This document shows positions 1 to 6,001 of a DNA stretch of 9,397 nt, piece by piece. The translations under genes and the position numbers were made by a program. The notes below the pieces were generated by a model. That model was given only the letters and a program-made list of their open reading frames with translations, ran no database searches and was not told the DNA's origin. Source of the stretch: an uncultured Clostridia bacterium. GTDB lineage: Bacteria; Bacillota; Clostridia; TANB77; CAG-508. The first letter of the stretch is position 1. Each line of letters starts with the position of its first letter. The stretch spans positions 1-9,397 of the forward strand of contig CANRBO010000043.1 of the NCBI GenBank assembly GCA_947628885.1, given 5' to 3'.

Positions 1-930
1 CTTACGTGTATATGCATTTTTTAGATTTGGAAAAATGTTAATAGTACCTTCATAATTTTTAAAATCTTCTTCCAAATTAATCGCTCTCAATTTTTCAATA
101 TCGTTTTCTTGCAAAATATTTTTTAACTCTTTAATAATTCTAGTTTCTTCAGATTGATCTATTCCCTCAATATCTTCTCCAAAAACATTACATAGAATCG
201 TTGCTTTTTCTAAACTCATACCATATTTAGCTTCAACAATTGCATATTTAACCCTATCTATTTCAGTCAATGATTGCATTTCATCTAATAATACAAATGG
301 AAAATCACTAATCTCATCTTCAAAATTCATATCTTCTACTTTTTTTGGGTTAGAAATTATTTCTTGACACATCGATTTTCTTTTTTCATAATAAGTATTT
401 AATTTATTTAAATTGCCTAAAAAAAATTGACTATTACTTAATATTATGCTGATAGCTTTTAATCTTTCTTTTTCGTTTAAACTTTGCAACTCTTTTAAAT
501 CTATATTTTTACAATAATATGGATCTAAATTACTAATACGTTCATTAAAATTGGTTGTATTATAATTTAATATATAACAGTAAGTTTGCAATTCTTGTTC
601 TGATAATTTTAAAATGCTATTTTGTAATATAGAATCATTAACTATTCTTTCTAATTTAGTTTTTCCAAATAGCGTTACAATATTATTTCGTAACATTTTA
701 ATATTTAAGGTATCTAATAAATTATGATTTCTTGTCAATAATTCTTCTAATAATTTTCTAACTTGTATTTGTTCTGCTTCGTCTGAAAATTCTTGATTTA
801 TCATATTTTCAATGTTTTTATCTAAGAAGCTAGAAAAATCATGCTTATTTGTAAGCTTAGCAAATAAATCATATATAAATTTTTTTATAGGATTATTTTT
901 ATATTTCATTAATTGCTTATTAGCTCTCAT
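1..930 (-). CDS. Large protein of unknown function, C-terminus cut off by the window edge
   Basis: The frame is open for 310 codons from an ATG at 930 to base 1, with no stop, so the C-terminus lies outside the window. AAGGAA sits about 7 nt before the ATG, and a good promoter lies further upstream, which fixes the start. The visible part is soluble-looking, with no signal peptide or membrane segment. It is rich in Lys, Asn, Glu, Ile and Leu and appears mostly helical. It starts MRANKQLMKYKNNPIKKF, and the last visible residues read INIPNLKNAYTRK. Base composition matches the A+T-rich chromosome, unlike the next gene upstream. From memory only, it resembles long uncharacterised proteins of uncultured gut Clostridia; I cannot verify this and assign no function. 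The coding call is sure, the role unknown. Confidence 0.85.
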   Translation of the reverse strand, partial: MRANKQLMKYKNNPIKKFIYDLFAKLTNKHDFSSFLDKNIENMINQEFSDEAEQIQVRKLLEELLTRNHNLLDTLNIKMLRNNIVTLFGKTKLERIVNDSILQNSILKLSEQELQTYCYILNYNTTNFNERISNLDPYYCKNIDLKELQSLNEKERLKAISIILSNSQFFLGNLNKLNTYYEKRKSMCQEIISNPKKVEDMNFEDEISDFPFVLLDEMQSLTEIDRVKYAIVEAKYGMSLEKATILCNVFGEDIEGIDQSEETRIIKELKNILQENDIEKLRAINLEEDFKNYEGTINIFPNLKNAYTRK

Positions 931-968
931 ATCTATCTTCCTTTTAAAATTTTCTATTCCTTATTAAA

Positions 969-997
969 ATTATATCAGTAAAATTTGAATATTACAA
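969..997 (-). promoter_or_regulatory. Sigma-A-type promoter for the partial gene at 1-930
   Basis: Read on the minus strand, TTGTAA (992-997) and a perfect TATAAT (969-974) are separated by exactly 17 nt. TG one base before the -10 box makes it an extended -10. The predicted transcription start is about 30 nt upstream of the ATG at 930. The gene therefore probably has its own transcript, despite the same-strand gene upstream. Confidence 0.65.
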
Positions 998-1045
998 TAA
1001 TATTTTTATTTATTTATTAATTTTCCGAAGAATAACCTAATTTAT

Positions 1046-1071
1046 AAAAAAAAGAAACCTCTTGCGAGGAA
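1046..1071 (-). terminator. Probable rho-independent terminator of the 1097-1660 gene
   Basis: On the minus strand, a short G+C-rich stem CCTC/GAGG with a GCAA tetraloop (1058-1069) is followed by TTTC and a run of eight T (1046-1053). It begins 26 nt after the stop codon at 1097. The core stem is only 4 bp, but the stable tetraloop and long T tract support termination. Flanking AGAAAAC and GTTTCT could extend the stem imperfectly. Confidence 0.6.
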
Positions 1072-1096
1072 AAGAAATAGTTTTCTTTTTTCATAC

Positions 1097-1660
1097 TTAT
1101 TGTGTGTTGTCTAAGGTATAAGTCCTGAGTATTGTTCCTTTAGGCGTATAGATGTTATAACTTTTCTGTTCTGACTCTCCATAGCCAAATGCCAATATCC
1201 CTCGCAATATTCTATTCATTTTATTTTTAGTATAAGTTGTATATTCGACTACATGGGGAGTACAATCATCTTTTTCATAAATAACTGTATTATCTGCTTT
1301 TACAGTTCCCCTTTTAAAGCCGTCATCATCAACCTTATAATAAAATGAATAGATTTCGTCTGTGTCAATAGACATACGAACATAGAACCGTCCACGAGAT
1401 CCTTTGCCAGAAATTCTTACATCATCTGTAATTGCCGTAAGTTCCCAATTACCTGTTTCTGATACTTCTTCATAAGATAGGCAGTCAATTCCGGCAAGTC
1501 CGAAAAGACCGACCAGTGCAATTCCAATGAAGATAAGCATTTTCACAGCATAACTCCGAACATCATGCCAGTCTCTCAAACTAGAGAACATTTCAGCGAT
1601 GGTAAAAAGTAGCATTATGCATGTCCAAAGACCGCCAACCACAAATAAAATCCACAGCAT
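1097..1660 (-). CDS. Two-helix membrane protein of unknown function, probably acquired
   Basis: This 187-residue protein has two hydrophobic segments (about residues 2-22 and 40-61), followed by a polar domain of about 125 residues rich in Tyr, Asp and Thr that looks beta-rich (for example FYVRMSIDT and IYSFYYKVDDDGF). The likely arrangement is a membrane anchor with one large extramembrane domain. The start is secure: AAGGAGG (1668-1674) lies 7 nt before the ATG. Two 60-base blocks that I counted inside the gene (1381-1440 and 1501-1560) are each 42% G+C, against 20% for a block inside tmcAL (7201-7260), so base use is unlike its neighbours. Similar-looking small membrane proteins occur in accessory regions of Firmicutes (recollection only). 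I recognise no named family and give no function. Confidence 0.85.
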   Translation of the reverse strand: MLWILFVVGGLWTCIMLLFTIAEMFSSLRDWHDVRSYAVKMLIFIGIALVGLFGLAGIDCLSYEEVSETGNWELTAITDDVRISGKGSRGRFYVRMSIDTDEIYSFYYKVDDDGFKRGTVKADNTVIYEKDDCTPHVVEYTTYTKNKMNRILRGILAFGYGESEQKSYNIYTPKGTILRTYTLDNTQ

Positions 1661-1742
1661 AATTATTCCTCCTTAAAAACTTTTATTGGTGCTGTTGTTA
1701 TTTTTATATGTAAAACTAAAAAGCAGAGAAATAATCCTCTTA

Positions 1743-1754
1743 CACTAATTAGTG
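1743..1754. promoter_or_regulatory. Perfect 12-bp palindrome, possible operator
   Basis: CACTAATTAGTG is its own reverse complement. It lies about 83 bases upstream of the ATG at 1660, about 20-30 nt after the predicted transcription start. A repressor operator commonly sits there, but no regulator in the window can be tied to it. Short A+T-rich palindromes also arise by chance. Confidence 0.3.
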
Positions 1755-1779
1755 ATAAATGGGGAAAGAAATATAAAAC

Positions 1780-1810
1780 ATTATAAATATATAAATATCA
1801 CATTTTTCAA
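1780..1810 (-). promoter_or_regulatory. Possible promoter of the 1097-1660 gene
   Basis: On the minus strand a perfect TATAAT (1780-1785) follows TTGAAA (1805-1810), but the spacer is 19 nt, longer than the preferred 17. An alternative -35, TTGACT (1815-1820), has only a poor -10 (TATTTA) at 17-nt spacing. It is a plausible but not strong call, implying a 5' leader of about 110 nt. Confidence 0.35.
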
Positions 1811-1916
1811 GAAAAGTCAAATAATTTAGATAATACGGTATCATCAACAATAAACGTAACCTTATTGACGATTTTATACATAAAATATGTAAATTCAATA
1901 ATAAATAAGGAATAAA

Positions 1917-1961
1917 ATAACAACACATTCCACTATGCCAATATTGCGAATGTGTTGTTAT
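1917..1961. repeat. Perfect 14-bp inverted repeat with 17-nt loop
   Basis: Arms ATAACAACACATTC (1917-1930) and GAATGTGTTGTTAT (1948-1961) pair without mismatch around a 17-nt loop. On the minus strand the second arm is followed by TTTATTCC, a weak T-rich tail, so it could terminate readthrough from the tRNA side. CCACTA (1930-1935), at the start of the loop, is complementary to TAGTGG (1971-1976), so a pseudoknot-like fold is possible. It may be part of a structured RNA or a mobile-element remnant; nothing settles which. Confidence 0.65.
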
Positions 1962-1976
1962 ACTCTTATGTAGTGG

Positions 1977-1997
1977 TAACCGCATTCACTGCGGTTA
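1977..1997. repeat. 8-bp G+C-containing hairpin
   Basis: TAACCGCA and TGCGGTTA pair perfectly around TTCAC. The hairpin is 15 nt from the larger inverted repeat at 1917-1961 and stands out from its A+T-rich surroundings. On the plus strand a mildly T-rich stretch (TTCATTTCC) follows; on the minus strand none does. It could be a weak terminator or one stem of a multi-hairpin RNA. Confidence 0.5.
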
Positions 1998-2044
1998 TTC
2001 ATTTCCTATTTTCATTATACTTTATATTTTAGAAAATAATATTT

Positions 2045-2073
2045 GTATCTGTTCAATTAGTTCGAACAGATAC
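2045..2073 (-). terminator. Hairpin just after tRNA-Leu, possible terminator or 3' processing signal
   Basis: GTATCTGTTC and GAACAGATAC form a perfect 10-bp stem with a 9-nt loop. On the tRNA (minus) strand it begins 5 nt after the encoded CCA. What follows is AAATATTATTTTC, not a clean T run, so termination would be imperfect. The position fits a tRNA 3' trailer structure. Confidence 0.45.
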
Positions 2074-2078
2074 GTCGT

Positions 2079-2162
2079 TGGTGCGGATGAAGGGACTTGA
2101 ACCCCCACGTCGTTGACACTGGTTCCTAAGACCAGCGCGTCTGCCAATTCCGCCACATCCGC
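2079..2162 (-). tRNA. tRNA-Leu (anticodon UAG), CCA encoded
   Basis: The minus strand folds as a class II tRNA of 81 nt plus CCA. The acceptor stem GCGGATG/CATCCGC is perfect. The D arm contains GGCGGAATTGGCAGACGC, typical of Leu tRNAs. The anticodon stem CTGGT/ACCAG encloses loop CTTAGGA, giving anticodon TAG, which reads CUN leucine codons. An extended variable arm follows, then GGGGG-TTCAAGT-CCCTT as the T arm. The discriminator is A, and CCA (2079-2081) is present in the DNA. It has its own promoter and stands alone. tRNA 3' ends are common integration sites, but I see no second copy of this end in the window. Confidence 0.97.
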
Positions 2163-2184
2163 ATAAATCTTATTTACAATATTT

Positions 2185-2213
2185 ATAATACACTTTTTTA
2201 TTTAATTTGTCAA
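2185..2213 (-). promoter_or_regulatory. Strong sigma-A promoter for tRNA-Leu
   Basis: A perfect TTGACA (2208-2213), a 17-nt A+T-rich spacer and TATTAT (2185-2190) on the minus strand predict a transcription start about 15 nt before the mature tRNA 5' end. This is the best -35 box in the window, as expected for a stable RNA gene. Confidence 0.8.
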
Positions 2214-2278
2214 TGGTTTGATTAATAATTTATAATTTTTCTCACGCAAAATCCTTATTTATAAAATACATATTCTTT

Positions 2279-2323
2279 TTAATAAATTACTTTTCCACCA
2301 TTTAAGGAAAAGTAATTTATTAA
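2279..2323. terminator. Perfect 18-bp inverted repeat after xerD, probable terminator
   Basis: TTAATAAATTACTTTTCC (2279-2296) and its exact complement (2306-2323) flank a 9-nt loop. The repeat begins 7 nt beyond the xerD stop codon, where a terminator is expected. The T-rich flank (TTTTATTT) is on the plus-strand side; on the minus strand the stem is followed by AAAGAA, so it is not a textbook minus-strand terminator. It may act mainly as an mRNA 3'-end stabiliser. Confidence 0.5.
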
Positions 2324-2329
2324 TTTTAT

Positions 2330-3211
2330 TTATGCTCTTGGATGAGCTTTTTTATATATATCTTTAAGTTCAGGTGTTTCAAATTGGGCATATACTTGTG
2401 TTGAAGAAATATCTGAGTGTCCAAGCATTGCTTGTATTGATTTTAAATCTGCTCCATTTTGCAAAAGATGTGTTGCGAAAGAGTGCCTTAATACGTGTGG
2501 TGTTATATCTTTTTCAATATGTGCTTGTTCTTTATAATATTTAACTATTTTCCAAAATCCTTGTCTTGTAAGTCTTGAACCATTTACATTTACGAATAAT
2601 GCTTTATTTTTTTCATCTTTAATCATTATTGGTCTAGCTTGGTCAACATATTCCTTCAAAGCTTTTTCAGCTAATGTTCCTAATGGTATAGTTCTTGATT
2701 TCTTACCATTTGAACATACTACTGTATTTTCTTCAAAATCTACGTTATCTACATCTAAATCTATAATTTCCGTTACTTTCATGCCTGTTGCATAAGCAAA
2801 TTCAAGCATTGCCTTATCTCTTGTTCCTTTAAGGTCAACATCTTTAGGTTGATCTAAAAGTAATTCTATTTCTTCAGAGCTTAATACACTTGGTATTCTC
2901 TTTTCGATTTTTGGAGATTGTAAGCCAACTGTAGGGTCTTCTTTAACCTTTTTTGTTCTTAATAAGAATTGATAAAAAGATCTAATAGTTGCTAAACTTC
3001 TTGATGCAGTGGATGTTTTCTTACCTTCATTTTTTAATCCTTCTATGTAATCTTCAATATCTTTTTCTGTTGCTTTTAAATAATTTATATCATTTTTTGT
3101 AATATATCTTTCGAATTGTAGGATATCTCTTCTATATGATTGAAGAGTGTTGTCTGACAATTTTTTATCATTTTGTAAAAATTCTAGAAATAGTTTTATT
3201 TGCTTATCCAT
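2330..3211 (-). CDS. xerD: Tyrosine recombinase XerD-like, with Lys in place of catalytic Arg I
   Basis: This cytoplasmic site-specific recombinase of 293 residues, the usual XerD length, is expected to resolve chromosome dimers at dif with a XerC partner. Residues 1-85 form the SAM-like DNA-binding domain (LSDNTLQSYRRDI). Residues 105-290 form the catalytic domain: GKK around Lys170/171, HVLRH giving His239 and Arg242, LGH giving His265, and Tyr274 as nucleophile in TQVYAQF. The first catalytic Arg, normally in ATGLRVSEL, is Lys145 here (ATGMKVTEI; codon AAA at 2777-2779). The SD CAGGG is 7 nt before the ATG. It lies downstream of spoIIM, matching xerD context in Bacillus and clostridia, which argues for housekeeping XerD over a phage integrase despite the nearby tRNA. 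XerC or another Xer paralogue cannot be excluded from sequence alone. Confidence 0.88.
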   Translation of the reverse strand: MDKQIKLFLEFLQNDKKLSDNTLQSYRRDILQFERYITKNDINYLKATEKDIEDYIEGLKNEGKKTSTASRSLATIRSFYQFLLRTKKVKEDPTVGLQSPKIEKRIPSVLSSEEIELLLDQPKDVDLKGTRDKAMLEFAYATGMKVTEIIDLDVDNVDFEENTVVCSNGKKSRTIPLGTLAEKALKEYVDQARPIMIKDEKNKALFVNVNGSRLTRQGFWKIVKYYKEQAHIEKDITPHVLRHSFATHLLQNGADLKSIQAMLGHSDISSTQVYAQFETPELKDIYKKAHPRA

Positions 3212-3261
3212 CCTTATTCCCTGCCCCTTTTTATAATATTGTTTTTACATAAACTTATTAT

Positions 3262-3290
3262 GTTATATCAAATTATTTTTAAAAAGTAAA
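3262..3290 (-). promoter_or_regulatory. Probable promoter of xerD
   Basis: On the minus strand TTTACT (3285-3290) and TATAAC (3262-3267) are 17 nt apart, with TG one base before the -10. It lies in the 188-nt gap between spoIIM and xerD, so xerD probably does not depend on readthrough from spoIIM. Confidence 0.5.
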
Positions 3291-3399
3291 TAGATTTTAA
3301 AATAATTTTATAATTTTGTTATGCAAATTACTTTTCATCTGCAAAATTGCATTTGACTCTTTGTTACTTTGCTCAATTAAATTTAACTTTTCGCTTGAT

Positions 3400-4014
3400 T
3401 TATACATATTTTGCAATACTTAAATATAAATTTGTTGATAAATATGTTTCTATAAATGCTGCAACCACTAGCATTATAGTTGATATGAGCATATTTATTG
3501 CATATTTTGTAATAGCATATTTTATATTTTCCTTACTTCTGTCTTTTATGATTGTTTTGTACATTTTTATCCCGCTCAGTGCTAGAAAAAATATAGCTGG
3601 TATTTCAATGATTTTACTTAAGAACATTAATGAAAAGCTAAATATCATACCTTTGCCAATTCCGAATATTGCACTTATCGCTGAGATTGTGTATCCAATG
3701 CAAAAACCTTTATACCCAATGATTAGTTATATTGCTGGAACTCCAATAATTGATACGCTTAGAAAAGTGATTAGAAAAACTAGTTTTAAATCTTTTTTTA
3801 TTAGTTCAAATATCATTTTCGAATATTCTATTTTGCTTCCTTCTTTTATTTGAGTATTAAATCCATTTAGATATCCTGATATTTCTTCTCTTTGATCGTT
3901 GCTAGAATTATTTAATACCATAGTTCCTATAAATAGCCCTATTATGAGGATTAAGCCAAATATAACATATTCTTTAATGTGTTCTTTAATGTGTTTTTCT
4001 AATGCTTTTCTCAT
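3400..4014 (-). pseudogene. spoIIM: spoIIM homologue interrupted by one in-frame TAA
   Basis: SpoIIM is a membrane protein of the sporulation engulfment machinery, acting with SpoIID and SpoIIP. From the ATG at 4014 the frame encodes 95 residues (helix YVIFGLILIIGLFIGTMVL, then LVFLITFLSVSIIGVPAI) and hits TAA at 3727-3729. The same frame continues for 108 codons (LIIGYKGFCIGYTISA, IIEIPAIFFLALSGIKMY, AAFIETYLSTNL) to a normal TAA at 3400. The total of about 204 residues is the usual SpoIIM length, and both halves look like SpoIIM. The ATG at 4014 is 8 nt after AGGAGG; the ATGs at 4035 and 4020 are upstream of or too close to that SD. There is no frameshift, so this is a recent nonsense mutation, a base error, or recoding. 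Restart at the ATG 3648 has only a weak AAAGG next to it. Confidence 0.85.
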
Positions 4015-4072
4015 GTACATTTCCTCCTGATACATAATATGTATTCAGAATTATAGAAAATATAACATACAA

Positions 4073-5293
4073 TTATGAGATTTGTTTTAATTCTTCTTTC
4101 TGTGGTTTTGCATCTAATTTTCCATACACACCGCCACCGCCTGCATGGATATGGACTTTTCCATTGCGTGAATTATCAATGATTTCTGCTAATTTTAAGC
4201 CTACTACTGATTCTAAATCATCTTTTGTAATTTTATTTAATATTGTCATTTCTGTTCCAAATGCTCCTAGAAGCTTTTCTATTGCTTTATTTCCTACTCC
4301 TGGCATAAATCCTAGTGGTATTTGATAGTTGTATTTTGGTCTAAATTTAGGACTCTTTGATTCTTGATCTTTTATGATTTCGATTCTATCATAAACTCCC
4401 ATTGTTATATTTGTTCCGCCACATTTATCACACTTTAATGCAGGTGGTTTTGTTTCTATTGAACAATTGCAGTCTTCACAGAAACTTCTATTGTATTTGC
4501 CTAATTTTGGGTCTAATCCGTAGTTTGCAATTATTTTTCTTCCGTCTTCCATTTTTATTGCTTTAAATATTTCTTTAAAATTAATATCTTCTACCTGCAA
4601 CTTGTTATATTCTCTTGCTATTTTTGGAAGTGAGTGTGCATCTGAATTGGTTATAAAATTTTTATCTTTTAATTCAGATATTTCATCTGCAATATATGTA
4701 TCTGCACTAAGTCCAAGCTCTATCGCAAATATCTTATCATATTTTTCTTTGAAAATTCTTTTTAGCCTTTGAGTGCAATTTCCATAATAACTTTTAAATG
4801 GCGTAAATGCGTGTGCTGGTATTAATACACCATTATATTTTTCCACAATATCAATCAATTCATATCCTGAAATGTCTGACCTTTGAGTACTTAATGTAAT
4901 ATTTTTTATGTGCTTTGACATTTCTTGTGAAAAGCCCTTTATATCTTTCAATGTTGGAAAATAGCAACAATTATGTGCACTTCCAGTTTTACCATTTTCA
5001 TTTATTTCTGATGTTTCCACTTCGCTACCTAAGATTATGCAAACCTTGTCTTTATATATTATTCCACCGTCTTTAAGCTCATAGGCTTCTCCATTTTTTA
5101 GAAAATTTTCAATGTCCTCGATTACATAAGGTGATGCACAGTCTATTACTCCGACTACATCAATGCCTTTTCGCTCAAAACACTCTTTTGCAATATTAGC
5201 AAAATTCAATGATCTTGCTGCAGTAATTTTAATTGGTTTTCCGTTTTCACTTCTGCCTATATGTACATGTAAATCTGCAAATATCTCGTTCAT
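4073..5293 (-). CDS. Endonuclease Q-family DNA repair nuclease
   Basis: EndoQ cleaves DNA 5' of deaminated bases (uracil, hypoxanthine, xanthine) and abasic sites. This 406-residue protein has the family layout. An N-terminal PHP metal-dependent hydrolase domain carries DLHVH (His9, His11), GSEVE (Glu91), His107, PAHAF (His161), IELG (Glu192) and NSDAH (Asp218, His220). A zinc-ribbon-like segment has CEDC (272-275) and CDKC (288-291). A helix-hairpin-helix-like stretch is GFMPGVGNKAIEKLL (328-342), and the protein ends with a GGGGVYGK segment. All expected metal ligands are present. AAAGGAG lies 12 nt upstream of the ATG, slightly far but the only candidate. spoIIM starts 58 nt downstream, as for Bacillus yqxK-spoIIM, so the two are probably cotranscribed. 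Substrate range here is inferred from the family. Confidence 0.9.
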   Translation of the reverse strand: MNEIFADLHVHIGRSENGKPIKITAARSLNFANIAKECFERKGIDVVGVIDCASPYVIEDIENFLKNGEAYELKDGGIIYKDKVCIILGSEVETSEINENGKTGSAHNCCYFPTLKDIKGFSQEMSKHIKNITLSTQRSDISGYELIDIVEKYNGVLIPAHAFTPFKSYYGNCTQRLKRIFKEKYDKIFAIELGLSADTYIADEISELKDKNFITNSDAHSLPKIAREYNKLQVEDINFKEIFKAIKMEDGRKIIANYGLDPKLGKYNRSFCEDCNCSIETKPPALKCDKCGGTNITMGVYDRIEIIKDQESKSPKFRPKYNYQIPLGFMPGVGNKAIEKLLGAFGTEMTILNKITKDDLESVVGLKLAEIIDNSRNGKVHIHAGGGGVYGKLDAKPQKEELKQIS

Positions 5294-5326
5294 ACTTGAG
5301 TTACACTCCTTTCATATTTAATCTCT

Positions 5327-5397
5327 ACAAATCTAGTTGAAAAATAATTATAATTCTTTTTCAACCTTAACCTCTTTCCTAAGGCACAAATCTAGTT
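5327..5397. repeat. Pair of 12-bp direct repeats around a near-perfect 30-bp palindrome
   Basis: ACAAATCTAGTT occurs at 5327-5338 and 5386-5397, with loosely similar sequence continuing after each copy. Between them, GTTGAAAAA (5336-5344) and TTTTTCAAC (5357-5365) form a 9-bp stem whose interior AATTATAATT is itself palindromic; only the pair 5345/5356 mismatches. It lies 34-104 nt upstream of the EndoQ start codon, in its likely leader or promoter, where it could be an operator. I found no convincing promoter for EndoQ beside it. Confidence 0.5.
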
Positions 5398-5420
5398 TGA
5401 AATAATTTTAGTACTTTAGA

Positions 5421-5453
5421 CCGAAAAATAGAGAGGCAAGATTAATGTCTTGC
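5421..5453 (-). terminator. Possible terminator of the 5511-6574 unit
   Basis: GCAAGA/TCTTGC (5436-5453) forms a 6-bp stem with a 6-nt loop, followed on the minus strand by CTCTCTATTTTTCGG. It lies about 58 nt past the stop codon at 5511. The T tract is displaced from the stem, so the call is moderate. A T-rich stretch also follows on the plus-strand side. Confidence 0.35.
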
Positions 5454-5510
5454 ATCTTCTTTTTCTTTCGTTTAATCTAATTATTATTTTAATGTTCATG
5501 TTCTTTTGAA

Positions 5511-5987
5511 TTATCTTGATTGTTCTTGACTTTGATTAGGATTTTCTTGAGGTTGACTAGGTTGATTATTTATTGTTTGTTGATTTATTTGTTGACCATT
5601 TTGATTCATTGGAGTAGTTACAGTTTGCTGATTATTGGATTCTGGTGGGTAATAAACTGTTCTTGTTCTAAATTCGTCCAGTGCATCATGGTCTTTTCTA
5701 TGAGCTTCTTCATACCTTTTTGCTAAGTTCATTACTTCAATTCTTCCCTGCGGTGTTGCATTTATAGGTCGTTCACCACTATAACCACTATATTTTTGGT
5801 AAGCATCAATTACTTCTTGAGTTATTTCTTCTGTATCATCTTTTTTTTCTTCTTCTTCTTCTTGGTTTAGTGTTCCTTGGAACTTTTCTCTTATTCTATT
5901 TATAGCCATTCTAAATAAAGTTATAAATTGATTAGTATTCAATGTTTTGCTATTACATTCTTTTTGTAAATATTCAAGTAAGTTCAT
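5511..5987 (-). CDS. Acidic protein of unknown function with Q/N-rich tail
   Basis: I do not recognise this 158-residue soluble-looking protein. Residues 1-38 look helical and basic (FITLFRMAINRIREKF). Residues 43-54 are a Glu/Asp/Lys cluster encoded partly by a GAA repeat. Residues 55-110 are a mixed polar region (VIDAYQKYSGYSGERP, EVMNLAKRYEEAHRKDHDALDEF). From about 117 to the end it is Gln/Asn/Pro/Ser-rich and probably disordered. There is no signal peptide or membrane helix. AAAGGAG lies 6 nt before the ATG. It starts 14 nt after the stop of the 6002-6574 gene, so the two are almost certainly one transcript. The disordered tail suggests a binding or adaptor role, but that is only inference. 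Confidence 0.8.
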   Translation of the reverse strand: MNLLEYLQKECNSKTLNTNQFITLFRMAINRIREKFQGTLNQEEEEEKKDDTEEITQEVIDAYQKYSGYSGERPINATPQGRIEVMNLAKRYEEAHRKDHDALDEFRTRTVYYPPESNNQQTVTTPMNQNGQQINQQTINNQPSQPQENPNQSQEQSR

Positions 5988-6001
5988 TACCTTCTCCTTT
6001 C

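Larger units (their letters stand above)
1661..2078. other. Gene-poor interval between the membrane protein gene and tRNA-Leu
   Basis: I find no convincing gene in these 418 bases. The interval holds the leader and likely promoter of the 1097-1660 gene, a 12-bp palindrome, two strong inverted repeats at 1917-1961 and 1977-1997, and a hairpin just past the tRNA 3' end. The only sizeable reading frame (1749-1985) lacks an SD, covers the inverted repeat and encodes an I/L/Y-rich string typical of chance frames. Confidence 0.6.

Noticed and set aside
1749..1985. 78-codon minus-strand reading frame with hydrophobic product
   Set aside because: No SD precedes it, it overlaps the inverted repeats and the promoter of the neighbouring gene, and the I/L/Y-rich string is typical of chance frames in A+T-rich DNA.
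2330..3211. xerD as the integrase of an element inserted at tRNA-Leu
   Set aside because: The gene lies on the 5' side of the tRNA, next to spoIIM and EndoQ as in core Bacillus/clostridial chromosomes, and no duplicated tRNA end is seen. The only match to the tRNA 3' end is 7 nt (TTGGTGC near 1686), within chance.
2284..3336. AAATTACTTTTC as a direct repeat flanking xerD (2284-2295 and 3325-3336)
   Set aside because: It looks like a possible element boundary, but the left copy is part of the terminator-like inverted repeat, no target-site signature accompanies it, and a 12-base A+T-rich match over 1 kb is weak evidence.
3727..3729. TAA in spoIIM as a reassigned sense codon
   Set aside because: TAA ends nearly all other genes in this window (for example at 1097, 2330, 4073, 5511, 6002, 6727 and 8015), so it functions as a stop here.
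3347..3853. 168-codon plus-strand reading frame opposite spoIIM
   Set aside because: It is antisense to a recognisable SpoIIM coding sequence and has no SD; its hydrophobic residues reflect the complementary strand of membrane-helix codons.
5520..5726. Plus-strand reading frame opposite the acidic protein gene
   Set aside because: It is the complement of the Q/N-rich tail codons, with no SD and no promoter.
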